NCBI RefSeq assembly: GCF_900113375.1
Contig: NZ_FOPC01000008.1
Span: forward strand, 124,001-188,000
Source: Algoriphagus hitonicola
GTDB taxonomy: Bacteria; Bacteroidota; Bacteroidia; Cytophagales; Cyclobacteriaceae
Direction of reading: 5' to 3'
DNA length: 64,000 nt
The position numbers and the translations under genes are program-made. Below, one piece after another: positions 1-8,113 of this stretch. Numbering within the stretch: position 1 is the first letter of the stretch; every line of letters starts with the position of its first letter. The notes under the pieces were generated by a model. It had not been told where the DNA came from. It ran no database searches and saw only the letters and a list, made by a program, of their open reading frames with translations.

Positions 1-1054
1 GTGTATAGCCTCTCCGATTCACTTTTTGGATTGCTTCGACGGTTTGGGCATCTGTATAGAAATAGCCTTTGACGTTTTTTCTAAATAGATTTTCATCCCC
101 GCCATAAAGGGCCTGAAGTCGCGGGAAATTGCTTGGATTTCCAACATCCATGGAGTTGGAGACCGTAGAAATAGAAGGCTGGGAGGCAAATGGCGATCCC
201 TGCAGGTATTCCGGCACCACCTTGTTCACATTGGTTGCGGCCACAAAATGATCGATTGGTAAGCCCATCCGAGAAGCCAAAATCCCTGCACCTAAGTTTC
301 CAAAATTCCCGCTCGGGACGGAAAAAACCACTTTTTTATCGTTTTTGGGTAATCGCGAATAGGCGTAAAAATAATAGAGACACTGTGGAATCCAGCGGGC
401 AATATTGATCGAATTGGCAGAAGTCAGCAATAGTTTTTGATTTAGCTTTTCATCCAAAAAAGCCTGCTTGACCAGCGTCTGACAATCATCAAAAACTCCG
501 TCTATTTCCAAGGCAGTGATGTTTTTTCCTAAAGTGGTAAACTGTTTTTCCTGGAGCTTGCTGACTTTTCCTTTTGGAAAAAGGATAATCACCTCGACTC
601 CATTCACGCCTAAAAAACCATTGGCTACCGCACTGCCGGTATCACCTGAAGTAGCTACCAAAACCCTGAGAGTCTTTGATTTTTTTTCAACCAACATACT
701 CATCAGTTTGGAGCAGAATCGAGCCCCAAAGTCCTTAAATGCCAGTGTCGGACCATGAAAAAGCTCCAAACTGTACAGATTTTCCGCTACTTCTACGATG
801 GGCGCATCAAAGCCTAGCGTATGATCGACAAGCTCTTTGATTTGATTTCCATTCAAATCCTCCGAAAACAATACCTCAATCACGGCATAGCCGATATCCC
901 GGAAAGTCATATCCGGCATCTTGTCGATTATTTCCTTCGGTAAAACAGGAATCCGCTCTGGCATATAAAGTCCATTATCTGGAGCCAGTCCTTTGATGAC
1001 TGCTTCAGAGAGAGAGGCAGAATGGTTGGGATTGTTGGTGCTGTAATACTTCAT
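1..1054 (-). CDS. thrC: Threonine synthase, C-terminus cut by window edge
   Basis: PLP enzyme converting O-phosphohomoserine to threonine, the last step of threonine synthesis, in the cytoplasm. Translating the minus strand from the ATG at 1054 gives MKYYSTNNPNHSASLSEAV, the usual ThrC N-terminus. The PLP-lysine motif LAFKDFGARF follows (Lys about 107), then the phosphate-binding VATSGDTGSAVANGF and VPSGNFGNLGAG. About 351 residues are visible. Members of this length class have roughly 430, so the last 80 or so lie outside the window. The start codon is 3 bp downstream of the thrB stop, so it is the third gene of a thrABC operon. The identification is firm; only the 3' end is missing. Confidence 0.95.
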   Translation of the reverse strand, partial: MKYYSTNNPNHSASLSEAVIKGLAPDNGLYMPERIPVLPKEIIDKMPDMTFRDIGYAVIEVLFSEDLNGNQIKELVDHTLGFDAPIVEVAENLYSLELFHGPTLAFKDFGARFCSKLMSMLVEKKSKTLRVLVATSGDTGSAVANGFLGVNGVEVIILFPKGKVSKLQEKQFTTLGKNITALEIDGVFDDCQTLVKQAFLDEKLNQKLLLTSANSINIARWIPQCLYYFYAYSRLPKNDKKVVFSVPSGNFGNLGAGILASRMGLPIDHFVAATNVNKVVPEYLQGSPFASQPSISTVSNSMDVGNPSNFPRLQALYGGDENLFRKNVKGYFYTDAQTVEAIQKVNRRGYT

Positions 1055-1057
1055 GTG

Positions 1058-1987
1058 CTAGAGAATATGAGCGCCTCGGGTATTGATGGCGGAGTGATAT
1101 GCATCTACACCTAGTCCAATGGATTCAAAAACTTCCTGGGCAGCTGTAATAATTCCGGGAATGGGTGCTGATCCTTTGCAAAGGACAAACAGCGTAGGCC
1201 CCGAGCCTGAAATCCCCATGCCCAATGCTCCGGCTGCTTTAATAGCTTCTCGGACTTCATAAAAGCCTGGGATCAAAACTGCCCGATAAGGTTCTGCAAT
1301 CACGTCGCGAAGGGATCTGGAAATCAAATCAAAGTCTCCCTGAAAAAGACCCGTGACGAGACCGGCCACATTTCCGGATTGGATGGTCGCGTGCCTGAGT
1401 GGGATCTGATCTCGTAATACCGATCGGGAATCGGCTGTATTGAGTTGATAATGGGGATGAAGTAAGACACAATGCAACTCTTCGGGTACAGGTAGTTTAA
1501 TGACATCCAAAAGATGATAATCTCTGATCAAGACAAAACCTCCCAGGAGACTAGGTCCCACATTATCTGCATGGCCTGCTCCGCAAGCCACCTTCTCAGC
1601 TGCTATGGCAAAGGGTAATAGTTCGTTTTTTTGAAATGGATTCCCCAGCAACTCATTGGCAGCCACCAATGCAGCGACTGCACTCGCAGCACTAGATCCC
1701 ATGCCAGACCCTAACGGAAGACCCTTTTCCAATTGGATTTCAATACCCGGGTTGATTCCGAGTTCGTCAATCATAGCTTGGATCGCCACTGTACAGGTGT
1801 TTTTGTCACTATCGTAGGGTAATTTTCCACCATCACCTTGGATAGAAATCACCTCCAAACCTGGGCTTTCCCGCTCGGTCACCGTGACCCAATCGCCCAT
1901 GCCTTCCAAAGCAAATCCGAGGATATCAAATCCACAGGAAACGTTGGCTACCGTAGCCGGCGCAAAAGCTTTGATGGTCTTCATCAC
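1058..1987 (-). CDS. thrB: Homoserine kinase
   Basis: GHMP-family kinase that phosphorylates homoserine with ATP to O-phosphohomoserine, the substrate of the thrC product downstream. The 309-residue protein has the N-terminal APATVANVSCGFDILGFA motif and the ATP-binding GHMP loop GLPLGSGMGSSAASAVAA near residues 88-105. A C-terminal GHMP segment, MGISGSGPTLFVL, is also present. Length matches the family. The start overlaps the thrA stop by 4 bp (ATGA), which indicates translational coupling. A second ATG directly follows the first, so the exact start is uncertain by one codon. Confidence 0.96.
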   Translation of the reverse strand: MMKTIKAFAPATVANVSCGFDILGFALEGMGDWVTVTERESPGLEVISIQGDGGKLPYDSDKNTCTVAIQAMIDELGINPGIEIQLEKGLPLGSGMGSSAASAVAALVAANELLGNPFQKNELLPFAIAAEKVACGAGHADNVGPSLLGGFVLIRDYHLLDVIKLPVPEELHCVLLHPHYQLNTADSRSVLRDQIPLRHATIQSGNVAGLVTGLFQGDFDLISRSLRDVIAEPYRAVLIPGFYEVREAIKAAGALGMGISGSGPTLFVLCKGSAPIPGIITAAQEVFESIGLGVDAYHSAINTRGAHIL

Positions 1988-4431
1988 TCACGGGTGTAAT
2001 TACCAATTCGAATCACATCAGCAAAAACTCCTGCGGCAGTCACATCCGCACCTGCTCCCGGGCCCCTGATAATCATGGGTCTGTCCAAGTAGCGCTCGGT
2101 AGTCAACAAGATCATATTGTCGCTTCCACTCAGGCTGCTGAATGGGTGGGAATTGGATAGGGAATTGAGTCCAACCTTGGCTTTGCCATTTTCAAGCGTA
2201 GCCATAAATCTCAGCTTTTCTCCTTTTTCATCAGCTTTCTTGAGCAGGTTGGCGAATTCCACATCGTGGGATTTCAGCTTTTCAAAAAACTCCTCGACCG
2301 AAGCGGCACCCTGACAATCATCCGGTACCATGCTTTGGATGGTGATATCTTCAAACTCCAAAGTCTGCTCCGCTTCCCGGCCCAAAATCAAAATCTTACG
2401 AGCTACGTCCATTCCGCTGAGGTCATCTCTTGGATCGGGTTCGGTAAAGCCTTTTTCCTTGGCCGATCGAACTACCTCCGAGAAAGGATCTCCTTTTTCG
2501 AGTTCCGAAAAAATAAAATTCATAGACCCACTCAGGACAGCTTCGATTCGGATCACTTTATCACCAGACAGCATCAAGTCTTGAAGCGTATTGATTACTG
2601 GCAGACCTGCTGCTACATTGGTTTCGTAGAGGAATTTGACGCCCCTTTTTTTGGCAAGTTTTTTTAGGAATTTGTATTCGTCCATCGAGCCCGAATTTGC
2701 CTTTTTATTTGGAGTGACGATGGCGACTTTAGCTCCCAATACACGACTATAGGCATCTGCTACTTCTTGACTTGCAGTACAATCCACAAATACCGAATTG
2801 GAGAAGTTCATTTCTTCCATCGTTTTGATGAATTTTTCCAAATCCATCTTTTCATCCGAATCGCTAAGCTGATGTGGGTTTTTTAGCTCAAAGCCATCCT
2901 CATGGAAAGCCATAAATCTGCTGTTGGCCATGCCGTGAATTTGAATGTCTAGTTCGCTTTCACTACGCAATTTCTGCTGCTGATTAGCGATCATTTTGAT
3001 CAATGCCTGTCCGATCAGACCTGTGCCTACAAGAAAAACGTGAAGCACCTTGTTTTCGGAAAGGAAAAATGCTTCGTGGAGAGCATTGAGCGCTTTTTGT
3101 AGGTCAGCTTGAGGAATCACAGCAGAGATATTCAGCTCCGAACTCCCCTGAGCAATAGCGGCAACGTTGATGTTGTTTCTTCCCAGCGCGCGGAACATCC
3201 GTCCTGATGCTCCCGGATTTTGTTTCATGTTTTCCCCAACTACCGCGATGGTAGATAGTCCATGCAAAAGAACCACCTCGTCCATTTCTCCGGATTTGAT
3301 TTCGTAGTAAAACTCCTTTTCTACGACTTCCTTGGCGAGGTAGGCTTCACTGGTTTTGATGGCCAGACAGATGATGTGCTCGGAGGAAGCTTGGGAAATC
3401 AACACGATATTCACTTTGGCTTCTGCCAAGGCTTTAAAAACCCGGCTTCCAGCTGATCCATCGAGCAAAGAGGCGCCTTGTACTGTAACAATGGAAATAT
3501 TGCTCATGGAGCTGATTCCTTTGATCAGGGCTCCATTGGTTACTTCGCCATTGATCATAGTGCCTGGATTTTCCGGCTCAAAAGTATTTTTGATGTAGAT
3601 CGGAATACTTTTTTTCATCGCCGGCTGCATCGTAGCCGGGAAAATTACTTTGGCCCCAAAATGGGAAAGCTCCATCGCCTCATTATAGCTGAGCTGTGGG
3701 ATGGTAAATGCAGTGTAGACCAACTTTGGATCGGAAGTTAAAACTCCCGATACATCGGTCCAGATTTCTAGGTCATCTGCATCCAAGGCCCCGGCAAAGA
3801 TCGCAGCAGTATAATCTGATCCCGATCTCCCCATAGTGGTCGTTTCTCCTTTGGCAGTGGAGGCGATAAATCCCGTGATGACTTTGATCCCGTCATGTTT
3901 TAAGAAGTATTCCTTGATTAGGGAGTTGGTGACCTCAAAATCGACACGAGCTTGGCCAAATCGATCATTGGTGCGGATCACTTCCCGGGTATCCAGAAAT
4001 TGGGTTTTGATTCCTTTTGCGGCTAAGGCCTCGGCCAGAATAAAAGTTGATAAGCGCTCACCAAAGCTCACTACATAGTCCAAGGTCCGAGCAGAATTTT
4101 CTTTGATCAGGTAGATTCCGTGAAAAAGGTCTTCCAGTTCGTTGAACCTGACTTTGACAAAGGTCATCACCGTGGATTGATTGTGCACAGCTATGAGCTG
4201 TCGCACCATATCGAGGTGTTTTTCTTCGAGACTCTGAAGGAGATCTCGATACACCTGATCTCCCTCACGGGCAAGTCGGGCAATGGTCAATAAGCTTTCC
4301 GTCACACCTCCGAAGGCAGAAAAAACGATCGCAACATCCTGCTTTTTTAGCTTGTCCTGGATGATGGAGAATACCTTTCGAATGGTATCGGGATTGGCTA
4401 CGGAGGAACCTCCAAACTTGATGATTTTCAT
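1984..4431 (-). CDS. thrA: Bifunctional aspartokinase / homoserine dehydrogenase I
   Basis: First gene of the thr operon. It catalyses aspartate phosphorylation and the later NAD(P)H-dependent reduction of aspartate semialdehyde to homoserine. The 815-residue protein starts with the kinase motif KFGGSSVANPDTI and has the kinase core (MGRSGSDYTAA) in the first 300 residues. A regulatory ACT pair lies at about 310-460, with VVGENMKQNPGASGRMF in it. The dehydrogenase begins at VFLVGTGLIGQALI (GxGxxG, about 467-473) and contains the catalytic segment LSGSMNFIFSELEKG. Length is that of the enteric ThrA fusion (about 820). A Thr-rich leader and promoter precede it, so expression is probably controlled by attenuation as well as by ACT-domain feedback. 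Confidence 0.96.
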   Translation of the reverse strand: MKIIKFGGSSVANPDTIRKVFSIIQDKLKKQDVAIVFSAFGGVTESLLTIARLAREGDQVYRDLLQSLEEKHLDMVRQLIAVHNQSTVMTFVKVRFNELEDLFHGIYLIKENSARTLDYVVSFGERLSTFILAEALAAKGIKTQFLDTREVIRTNDRFGQARVDFEVTNSLIKEYFLKHDGIKVITGFIASTAKGETTTMGRSGSDYTAAIFAGALDADDLEIWTDVSGVLTSDPKLVYTAFTIPQLSYNEAMELSHFGAKVIFPATMQPAMKKSIPIYIKNTFEPENPGTMINGEVTNGALIKGISSMSNISIVTVQGASLLDGSAGSRVFKALAEAKVNIVLISQASSEHIICLAIKTSEAYLAKEVVEKEFYYEIKSGEMDEVVLLHGLSTIAVVGENMKQNPGASGRMFRALGRNNINVAAIAQGSSELNISAVIPQADLQKALNALHEAFFLSENKVLHVFLVGTGLIGQALIKMIANQQQKLRSESELDIQIHGMANSRFMAFHEDGFELKNPHQLSDSDEKMDLEKFIKTMEEMNFSNSVFVDCTASQEVADAYSRVLGAKVAIVTPNKKANSGSMDEYKFLKKLAKKRGVKFLYETNVAAGLPVINTLQDLMLSGDKVIRIEAVLSGSMNFIFSELEKGDPFSEVVRSAKEKGFTEPDPRDDLSGMDVARKILILGREAEQTLEFEDITIQSMVPDDCQGAASVEEFFEKLKSHDVEFANLLKKADEKGEKLRFMATLENGKAKVGLNSLSNSHPFSSLSGSDNMILLTTERYLDRPMIIRGPGAGADVTAAGVFADVIRIGNYTRE

Positions 4432-4466
4432 GTGAATATTGGGGACTTTTTTTGGGAAAATTGAAA

Positions 4467-4537
4467 AGGCATAGAAGCCTAAGGGGCGGGTACTAATAGA
4501 TTGACGACGGGACTACCCCGTAATCATTGTGGTCCCG
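4467..4537 (-). promoter_or_regulatory. Putative threonine attenuator hairpins upstream of thrA
   Basis: Minus-strand transcript between the leader peptide and thrA. Three competing pairings can be written. (1) CGGGAC at 4532-4537, within Thr codons of the leader, pairs with GTCCCG at 4508-4513 just after the leader stop. (2) ACGGG (4517-4521) pairs with CCCGT (4507-4511). (3) GGGTA over the stop codon (4514-4518) pairs with TACCC (4488-4492). A short AGGC/GCCT hairpin (4467-4480) is followed by a U-rich run and could be the terminator, but it has only 4 bp and is weak. Mutually exclusive stems overlapping Thr codons fit classical attenuation. Which stem terminates is not resolved. Confidence 0.55.
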
Positions 4538-4623
4538 GTCATTGTGGGCATAAAAGTGGTTGTCGCAGTACCTTGGGTATTGCGACTCGATGTAAAGAAA
4601 AAGTTGTTTGACTCAAGTACCAT
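4513..4623 (-). CDS. thrL: Threonine-rich leader peptide of the thr operon (36 aa)
   Basis: A 36-codon reading frame from ATG (4621-4623) to TAG (4513-4515), 81 nt upstream of thrA on the same strand. It encodes 11 threonines (residues 11, 16, 19, 21-23, 27, 29, 31, 32, 35) and one isoleucine. The C-terminal part reads TATTTFMPTMTGTTMITG. Such Thr/Ile enrichment next to thrABC is the hallmark of a ribosome-stalling leader as in enteric thrL, although the sequence is not recognisably homologous to the E. coli peptide. A promoter-like motif lies about 20 nt upstream. Stalling on the ACC/ACA cluster would free the downstream segment of the CGGGAC stem. The symbol is by function only. Confidence 0.75.
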   Translation of the reverse strand: MVLESNNFFFTSSRNTQGTATTTFMPTMTGTTMITG

Positions 4624-4642
4624 GACCTTGTATTTGATTGTA

Positions 4643-4673
4643 CAATTCTAAATAGATATTTCCTTTTTCCCAA
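4643..4673 (-). promoter_or_regulatory. Probable promoter of the thr operon
   Basis: On the minus strand TTG (4671-4673) is followed after 20 nt by TAGAATTG (4643-4650), one mismatch from the Bacteroidetes -7 consensus TAnnTTTG. Transcription would start close to the leader ATG at 4623, giving a very short 5' end and so placing the leader peptide at the front of the transcript. Confidence 0.5.
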
Positions 4674-4839
4674 GTTTATGGGGTTTATTTTTTAAACTTT
4701 ATATAAAAGTAGTAGTTTTAGTAAAGAATCGTCAAAAATGATAATTGGTTTTTTCGAATTTAAATTCTGAATATTGAGAAAATAAAGAATTTAATTTCCT
4801 AATTATTCGCTAAATTAACAGCAAACAAACAGAAATGAT

Positions 4840-5256
4840 ATGAAGTACCTTAGGATTATTTCGTTCGGACTTTTGATCTTTATTTATGGGGGTTGCGATA
4901 GCAGCAAAAATCTGAGCCCTATTGGATTGCTTACTGGAAATACTTGGGCACTTTCGTCACTTTTAGGTCAGGGATTGAATCTTAGTGAATTTTCGGGTGG
5001 CGTGCCCACGCTTAATTTTCTTGAAGAAGGAAGATTGGCAGGCTTTACCAGTTGTAATAATTTCTCGGGTGGTTTTTTGCTGGAAGGAACTACACTTGAG
5101 CTCGATCCCGGAGCTATGACCAAAAAAGCCTGCCCTGGAGATGGAGAGCAGGATTTTTTAGAGGCACTGGGCAGAGTAGCTAACCTTCAGATTTCCAAGG
5201 ATAAATTGACACTGCTCGATGGGAGCACCGAATTGATGACTTTCCTTCCTAAATAA
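4840..5256 (+). CDS. META-domain lipoprotein (HslJ-like)
   Basis: 138-residue lipoprotein. The N-terminus has a hydrophobic signal ending in the lipobox IYGGC, so it should be lipidated at Cys19. The rest is one META (DUF306) domain: NTWALSSLLGQG, then the family hallmark FTSCNNFSGGF with the adjoining KKACPGDGEQDFLEAL, and a C-terminal LTLLDGSTELMTFL strand. In enteric bacteria the family member HslJ is linked to novobiocin resistance and heat shock; the role here is not known. It stands alone and converges with the next gene, sharing 8 bp at the 3' ends (5249-5256). Confidence 0.85.
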   Translation: MKYLRIISFGLLIFIYGGCDSSKNLSPIGLLTGNTWALSSLLGQGLNLSEFSGGVPTLNFLEEGRLAGFTSCNNFSGGFLLEGTTLELDPGAMTKKACPGDGEQDFLEALGRVANLQISKDKLTLLDGSTELMTFLPK

Positions 5257-5704
5257 TCTCCTCAATTACCTCGGGTTTGCCTCGGAATTGCACTTGGTCT
5301 TTTTCTTTTTTCCCAATTAACAATTGTCCCAAGGGGGCGTTTTTGCTAAGTAAAAAGACCTTTTCATTATCAAAATGAAGAACCCCAAAACTGATCGAAA
5401 TTAGAAACCATTCTGAACCTAGTTTGACCAAACTTCCCTCTTTAACTTCGGATTGGGTATTTTTGATCGCTTGAATCCGATAGAGTTCCTCCAGGCCTTC
5501 GATGTTTTTTTCGATTTGAATTTCTACCTGTCGTAGGTCTTGGGTGAGCATTTCTCTACCGGTTTCAAATTTATCTCCGGCACTGCTTTTATTATCTTCC
5601 AAAATTCCTTCTGAAATCGCTTTTTGCTCCGATTTGAGCTCCTCGATTTTTGCTTTCAAAGCAGTAATGGCCGCTTTGAATAGTGATTCTTTTTCCCAAC
5701 TCAT
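5249..5704 (-). CDS. GreA/GreB-like small protein
   Basis: 151-residue protein built like a Gre factor. The N-terminal half is a charged helical hairpin (residues 1-80, with KAKIEELKSEQKAISEGIL and DKFETGREMLTQDL). A beta-rich C-terminal domain carries GSLVKLGSEWFLIS and KNAPLGQLLIGKKEKDQVQF, similar to the RNA-polymerase-binding domain of GreA/GreB. Such Bacteroidetes proteins are often labelled 3-oxoacyl-ACP synthase in databases, which the sequence does not support. A role in binding RNA polymerase is inferred from fold resemblance only. It lies 3 bp downstream of the NTF2-like gene and probably shares its transcript. Confidence 0.7.
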   Translation of the reverse strand: MSWEKESLFKAAITALKAKIEELKSEQKAISEGILEDNKSSAGDKFETGREMLTQDLRQVEIQIEKNIEGLEELYRIQAIKNTQSEVKEGSLVKLGSEWFLISISFGVLHFDNEKVFLLSKNAPLGQLLIGKKEKDQVQFRGKPEVIEEII

Positions 5705-5707
5705 GAT

Positions 5708-6181
5708 CTAGCAGTCTTCTTTTCTCCGAGTATCAATAATGTAAACAATTTTCCATCCTTCGGCCATTTTGACTAGTTGGAAGGAATTGACTCCACAATG
5801 GCTGAATTGGTCATTGACATAAAATTCATAAGGCGTCCAAGCGGAAGCCATGTCTCCATCTACCTTGATCTGATAATCCAAAATTCGCTCATCGAGCTGG
5901 GTGTCCTCCGGGGTGGTGGCGATTCGGGAAACAAAATCCGCAACGGCATTGCTTCCGATGGTGCTTCCGTTTTCACCGGAGATGACCGTTTGCATAGGAG
6001 CTTCCGGGTAGAAAGCAGCCTGTACCAAATCCGTATTTTTGGTTTTCATTCCTTCAAAAAGTGACTGAATGACTGCTTTGACATTTTCTTCTTCCGATTG
6101 GGCAAATGCAGAAAATTGAAAACTGAGCATCAGGACGAAAAACAGGGACTTGATGCAATAAAATCGGTTAGGCTTCTCCAT
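5708..6181 (-). CDS. Secreted NTF2/SnoaL-like protein
   Basis: 157-residue protein with a signal peptide (SLFFVLMLSFQFSAFAQ, cleavage after about residue 28) and one NTF2-like alpha+beta cone domain. It starts with EEENVKAVIQSLFEGMKTKN and ends with the strand FQLVKMAEGWKIVYIIDTRR. Domains of this type (DUF4440/SnoaL-like) bind small molecules or are enzymatic, and no activity can be assigned. The start overlaps the 3' end of the SDR gene by 14 bp, and the Gre-like gene follows after 3 bp, so the three minus-strand genes form a compact operon. Confidence 0.75.
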   Translation of the reverse strand: MEKPNRFYCIKSLFFVLMLSFQFSAFAQSEEENVKAVIQSLFEGMKTKNTDLVQAAFYPEAPMQTVISGENGSTIGSNAVADFVSRIATTPEDTQLDERILDYQIKVDGDMASAWTPYEFYVNDQFSHCGVNSFQLVKMAEGWKIVYIIDTRRKEDC

Positions 6182-6845
6182 ATAGTTTGAAAGTCATATT
6201 TCGTAATGCGGAATTATTGACAGCGTAGTGCATGGCTTCGGCGATTTCTTTAGGGCTGACCCATTTACTGAAATCCGCATCGGGCATGGCTTCGCGGTTT
6301 TGAGGTGTATCAATGATGCTTGGAGCAAAAACATGAGAACGGATCGCAGTTTCTTTGGTTTCGGTAGCTAGAATTTCTGCCAATGAAACGATCAGGCGTT
6401 TGCTCAATGCGTATGCAATGGTCTCAGAGGCATCCTCCAGCTGAAGTGCTGGTCGGGCACCCACAAAAAGGAAAGTGCCGCGATGATTTTTTTTCATGAC
6501 GGGCAAAAATCCCCTAACCAAATGATAGGCACTGAAAAAATTCAGACTAAACATCTTTTCAAGATCCTGCTGTCCTGTTTTTTCCATGTTTCCCATTGAA
6601 AATCCCCCAACGATTAAGGCTAAAGCATCCAAATCCGCATATTGAAGTTGATATTCTTTGACAAATTCCATGACGGATTCTTCATCAGTGACATCTACTT
6701 CATAGCTGTCATCCGCTTCTTCGACTTCCTCATCTTTTCCGGGTTGGAGCAAGGCAATGACGTGGTAACCTTCTCTTTTAAACTTTTCTACTACTGCCGA
6801 ACCCAAGTTTCCAGCAGCTCCAGTTACTATTATATTTCGATTCAT
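6168..6845 (-). CDS. Short-chain dehydrogenase/reductase
   Basis: 225-residue SDR-family protein with the NAD(P)-binding TGAAGNLG motif (residues 8-15) and a YALSK segment giving the Tyr145/Lys149 pair. The catalytic serine normally found about 13 residues before the Tyr is not obvious: the strand reads GTFLFVGARPALQ. The enzyme may therefore be atypical or poorly active. Substrate unknown. It is the first gene of a three-gene minus-strand group and is divergent from the MscS gene, with 55 bp between the two starts. Confidence 0.85.
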   Translation of the reverse strand: MNRNIIVTGAAGNLGSAVVEKFKREGYHVIALLQPGKDEEVEEADDSYEVDVTDEESVMEFVKEYQLQYADLDALALIVGGFSMGNMEKTGQQDLEKMFSLNFFSAYHLVRGFLPVMKKNHRGTFLFVGARPALQLEDASETIAYALSKRLIVSLAEILATETKETAIRSHVFAPSIIDTPQNREAMPDADFSKWVSPKEIAEAMHYAVNNSALRNMTFKLYGEA

Positions 6846-6900
6846 TTGATAAAAACCAATTGATTATTGCTAAAATTAGTGGTTATTTTTCTATTAAATT

Positions 6901-7794
6901 ATGAATCATCTAAAAACAAGCATTCAAAGTAAGGAAAATAAGCGAAGACGTAACTTTGTGATCAAGTTGGTATTGTTGATCGTTTTGGATTATATCTACT
7001 TGGGCGACACGTTTTTAAATCCTATTGCGGTGAGATATCCATTTCTGTTGGATATACTCAGAGCCTTGATTTTTGTGCTTTCGGCCAATTTGGTGATTTC
7101 GCTGGGAAGAATCGTGACGCTGCGCTTGTATCTCCAGAAAACTGCTGACACGAAAGTCTTGCCTAATTTTGTCATAGGGATAGGGAGGATTTCGGCCATT
7201 CTCAATGTACTTGCTATTTTGATTGGTTTCATGTTGGCCCTTGGGATCAAACCCTTGGAATTTCTGACATCGATTACCATCGTGGCGGCGGCTTTGGCTT
7301 TATTGACCAAGGATTATATCACCAATATCGTCAATGGCTTGATCATTATGTTTTCGGAGCAGCTGGAGATTGGAGACAAAATCAATGTGGGAAGAAATAC
7401 CGGATTTATAAGGGATATTACCCTCATTAATTTGGTCTTGAAAAGCGAAACGGGGGAAATCATCTTGATCCCAAATTCACTGATACTGACTTCGGATGTG
7501 ATTAATTATTCGAAAAACAATACCCATCAGGTAGTTTTTGATGCAGAAATCCCCTATTCAAATCATTTGCAATTGAGTGAACTTGAAGAGGAACTTGGAA
7601 AAACGCTGGAAGGATTCAAGGATTTTGTGACTGTGGAGGGGGCTCAGTTGAATGTGCTGGAGCGGAAATCTGAGAGTCTGTTGATTCGCTATCAATTCCC
7701 AATTCTTTCAGGAGAAAAGGAAGTGGAGATCGGGCTAAGAAAAGCGATTAATCAAGGGTTTTTAAACTGGAAAAATGAGCAACGAAAAGGCTAA
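6901..7794 (+). CDS. MscS-family mechanosensitive channel
   Basis: 297-residue inner-membrane protein. Predicted membrane helices lie at about 20-37, 50-70, 90-113 and 115-135. The pore helix and beta domain of MscS follow: ITIVAAALALLTKDYITNIVNGL, then IMFSEQLEIGDKINVG and GFIRDITLINLVLKSETGEIILIPNS. The last motif (IPNS) is the family signature after the beta barrel. These channels open on membrane tension and release solutes during osmotic down-shock. It overlaps the next gene by 20 bp. Confidence 0.9.
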   Translation: MNHLKTSIQSKENKRRRNFVIKLVLLIVLDYIYLGDTFLNPIAVRYPFLLDILRALIFVLSANLVISLGRIVTLRLYLQKTADTKVLPNFVIGIGRISAILNVLAILIGFMLALGIKPLEFLTSITIVAAALALLTKDYITNIVNGLIIMFSEQLEIGDKINVGRNTGFIRDITLINLVLKSETGEIILIPNSLILTSDVINYSKNNTHQVVFDAEIPYSNHLQLSELEEELGKTLEGFKDFVTVEGAQLNVLERKSESLLIRYQFPILSGEKEVEIGLRKAINQGFLNWKNEQRKG

Positions 7795-8113
7795 TTATTT
7801 TGATTTGGTCTATCAGGTAGTGAGAGAAATTCCTCCGGGAAGAGTTTGCTCTTATGGTGCAATTGCCAATTACTTGGGCTTGAAAAGTGGGGCCAGAATG
7901 GTCGGTTACGCCATGAATGCTGCACATACTCTATCGGATGTGCCTGCACATCGAGTAGTCAATCGACAGGGGCGATTGACTGGAAAGCATCATTTTGAAA
8001 CGCCAACAAGAATGCTGGAATTGCTGGAAGCGGAAGGAGTCCAAATAGTAAATGATCAAGTTCAGGATTTTGAAAATCGATTTTGGGATCCGGAAAAGGA
8101 GCTAGGGTTTTAA
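7775..8113 (+). CDS. Alkyltransferase-like (ATL) DNA-binding protein, Cys replaced by Ala
   Basis: 112-residue single-domain member of the O6-alkylguanine-DNA alkyltransferase family. It has the helix-turn-helix region with GRVCSYGAIANYLG (22-35) and the arginine in RMVGYAM. The active site reads PAHRV (57-61) instead of PCHRV, so the methyl-accepting cysteine is Ala58. Such ATL proteins bind alkylated guanine and hand it to nucleotide excision repair instead of repairing it themselves; known members have Trp or Ala at this position. It starts inside the end of the MscS gene and converges with the symporter, overlapping it by 4 bp. Confidence 0.9.
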   Translation: MSNEKANYFDLVYQVVREIPPGRVCSYGAIANYLGLKSGARMVGYAMNAAHTLSDVPAHRVVNRQGRLTGKHHFETPTRMLELLEAEGVQIVNDQVQDFENRFWDPEKELGF

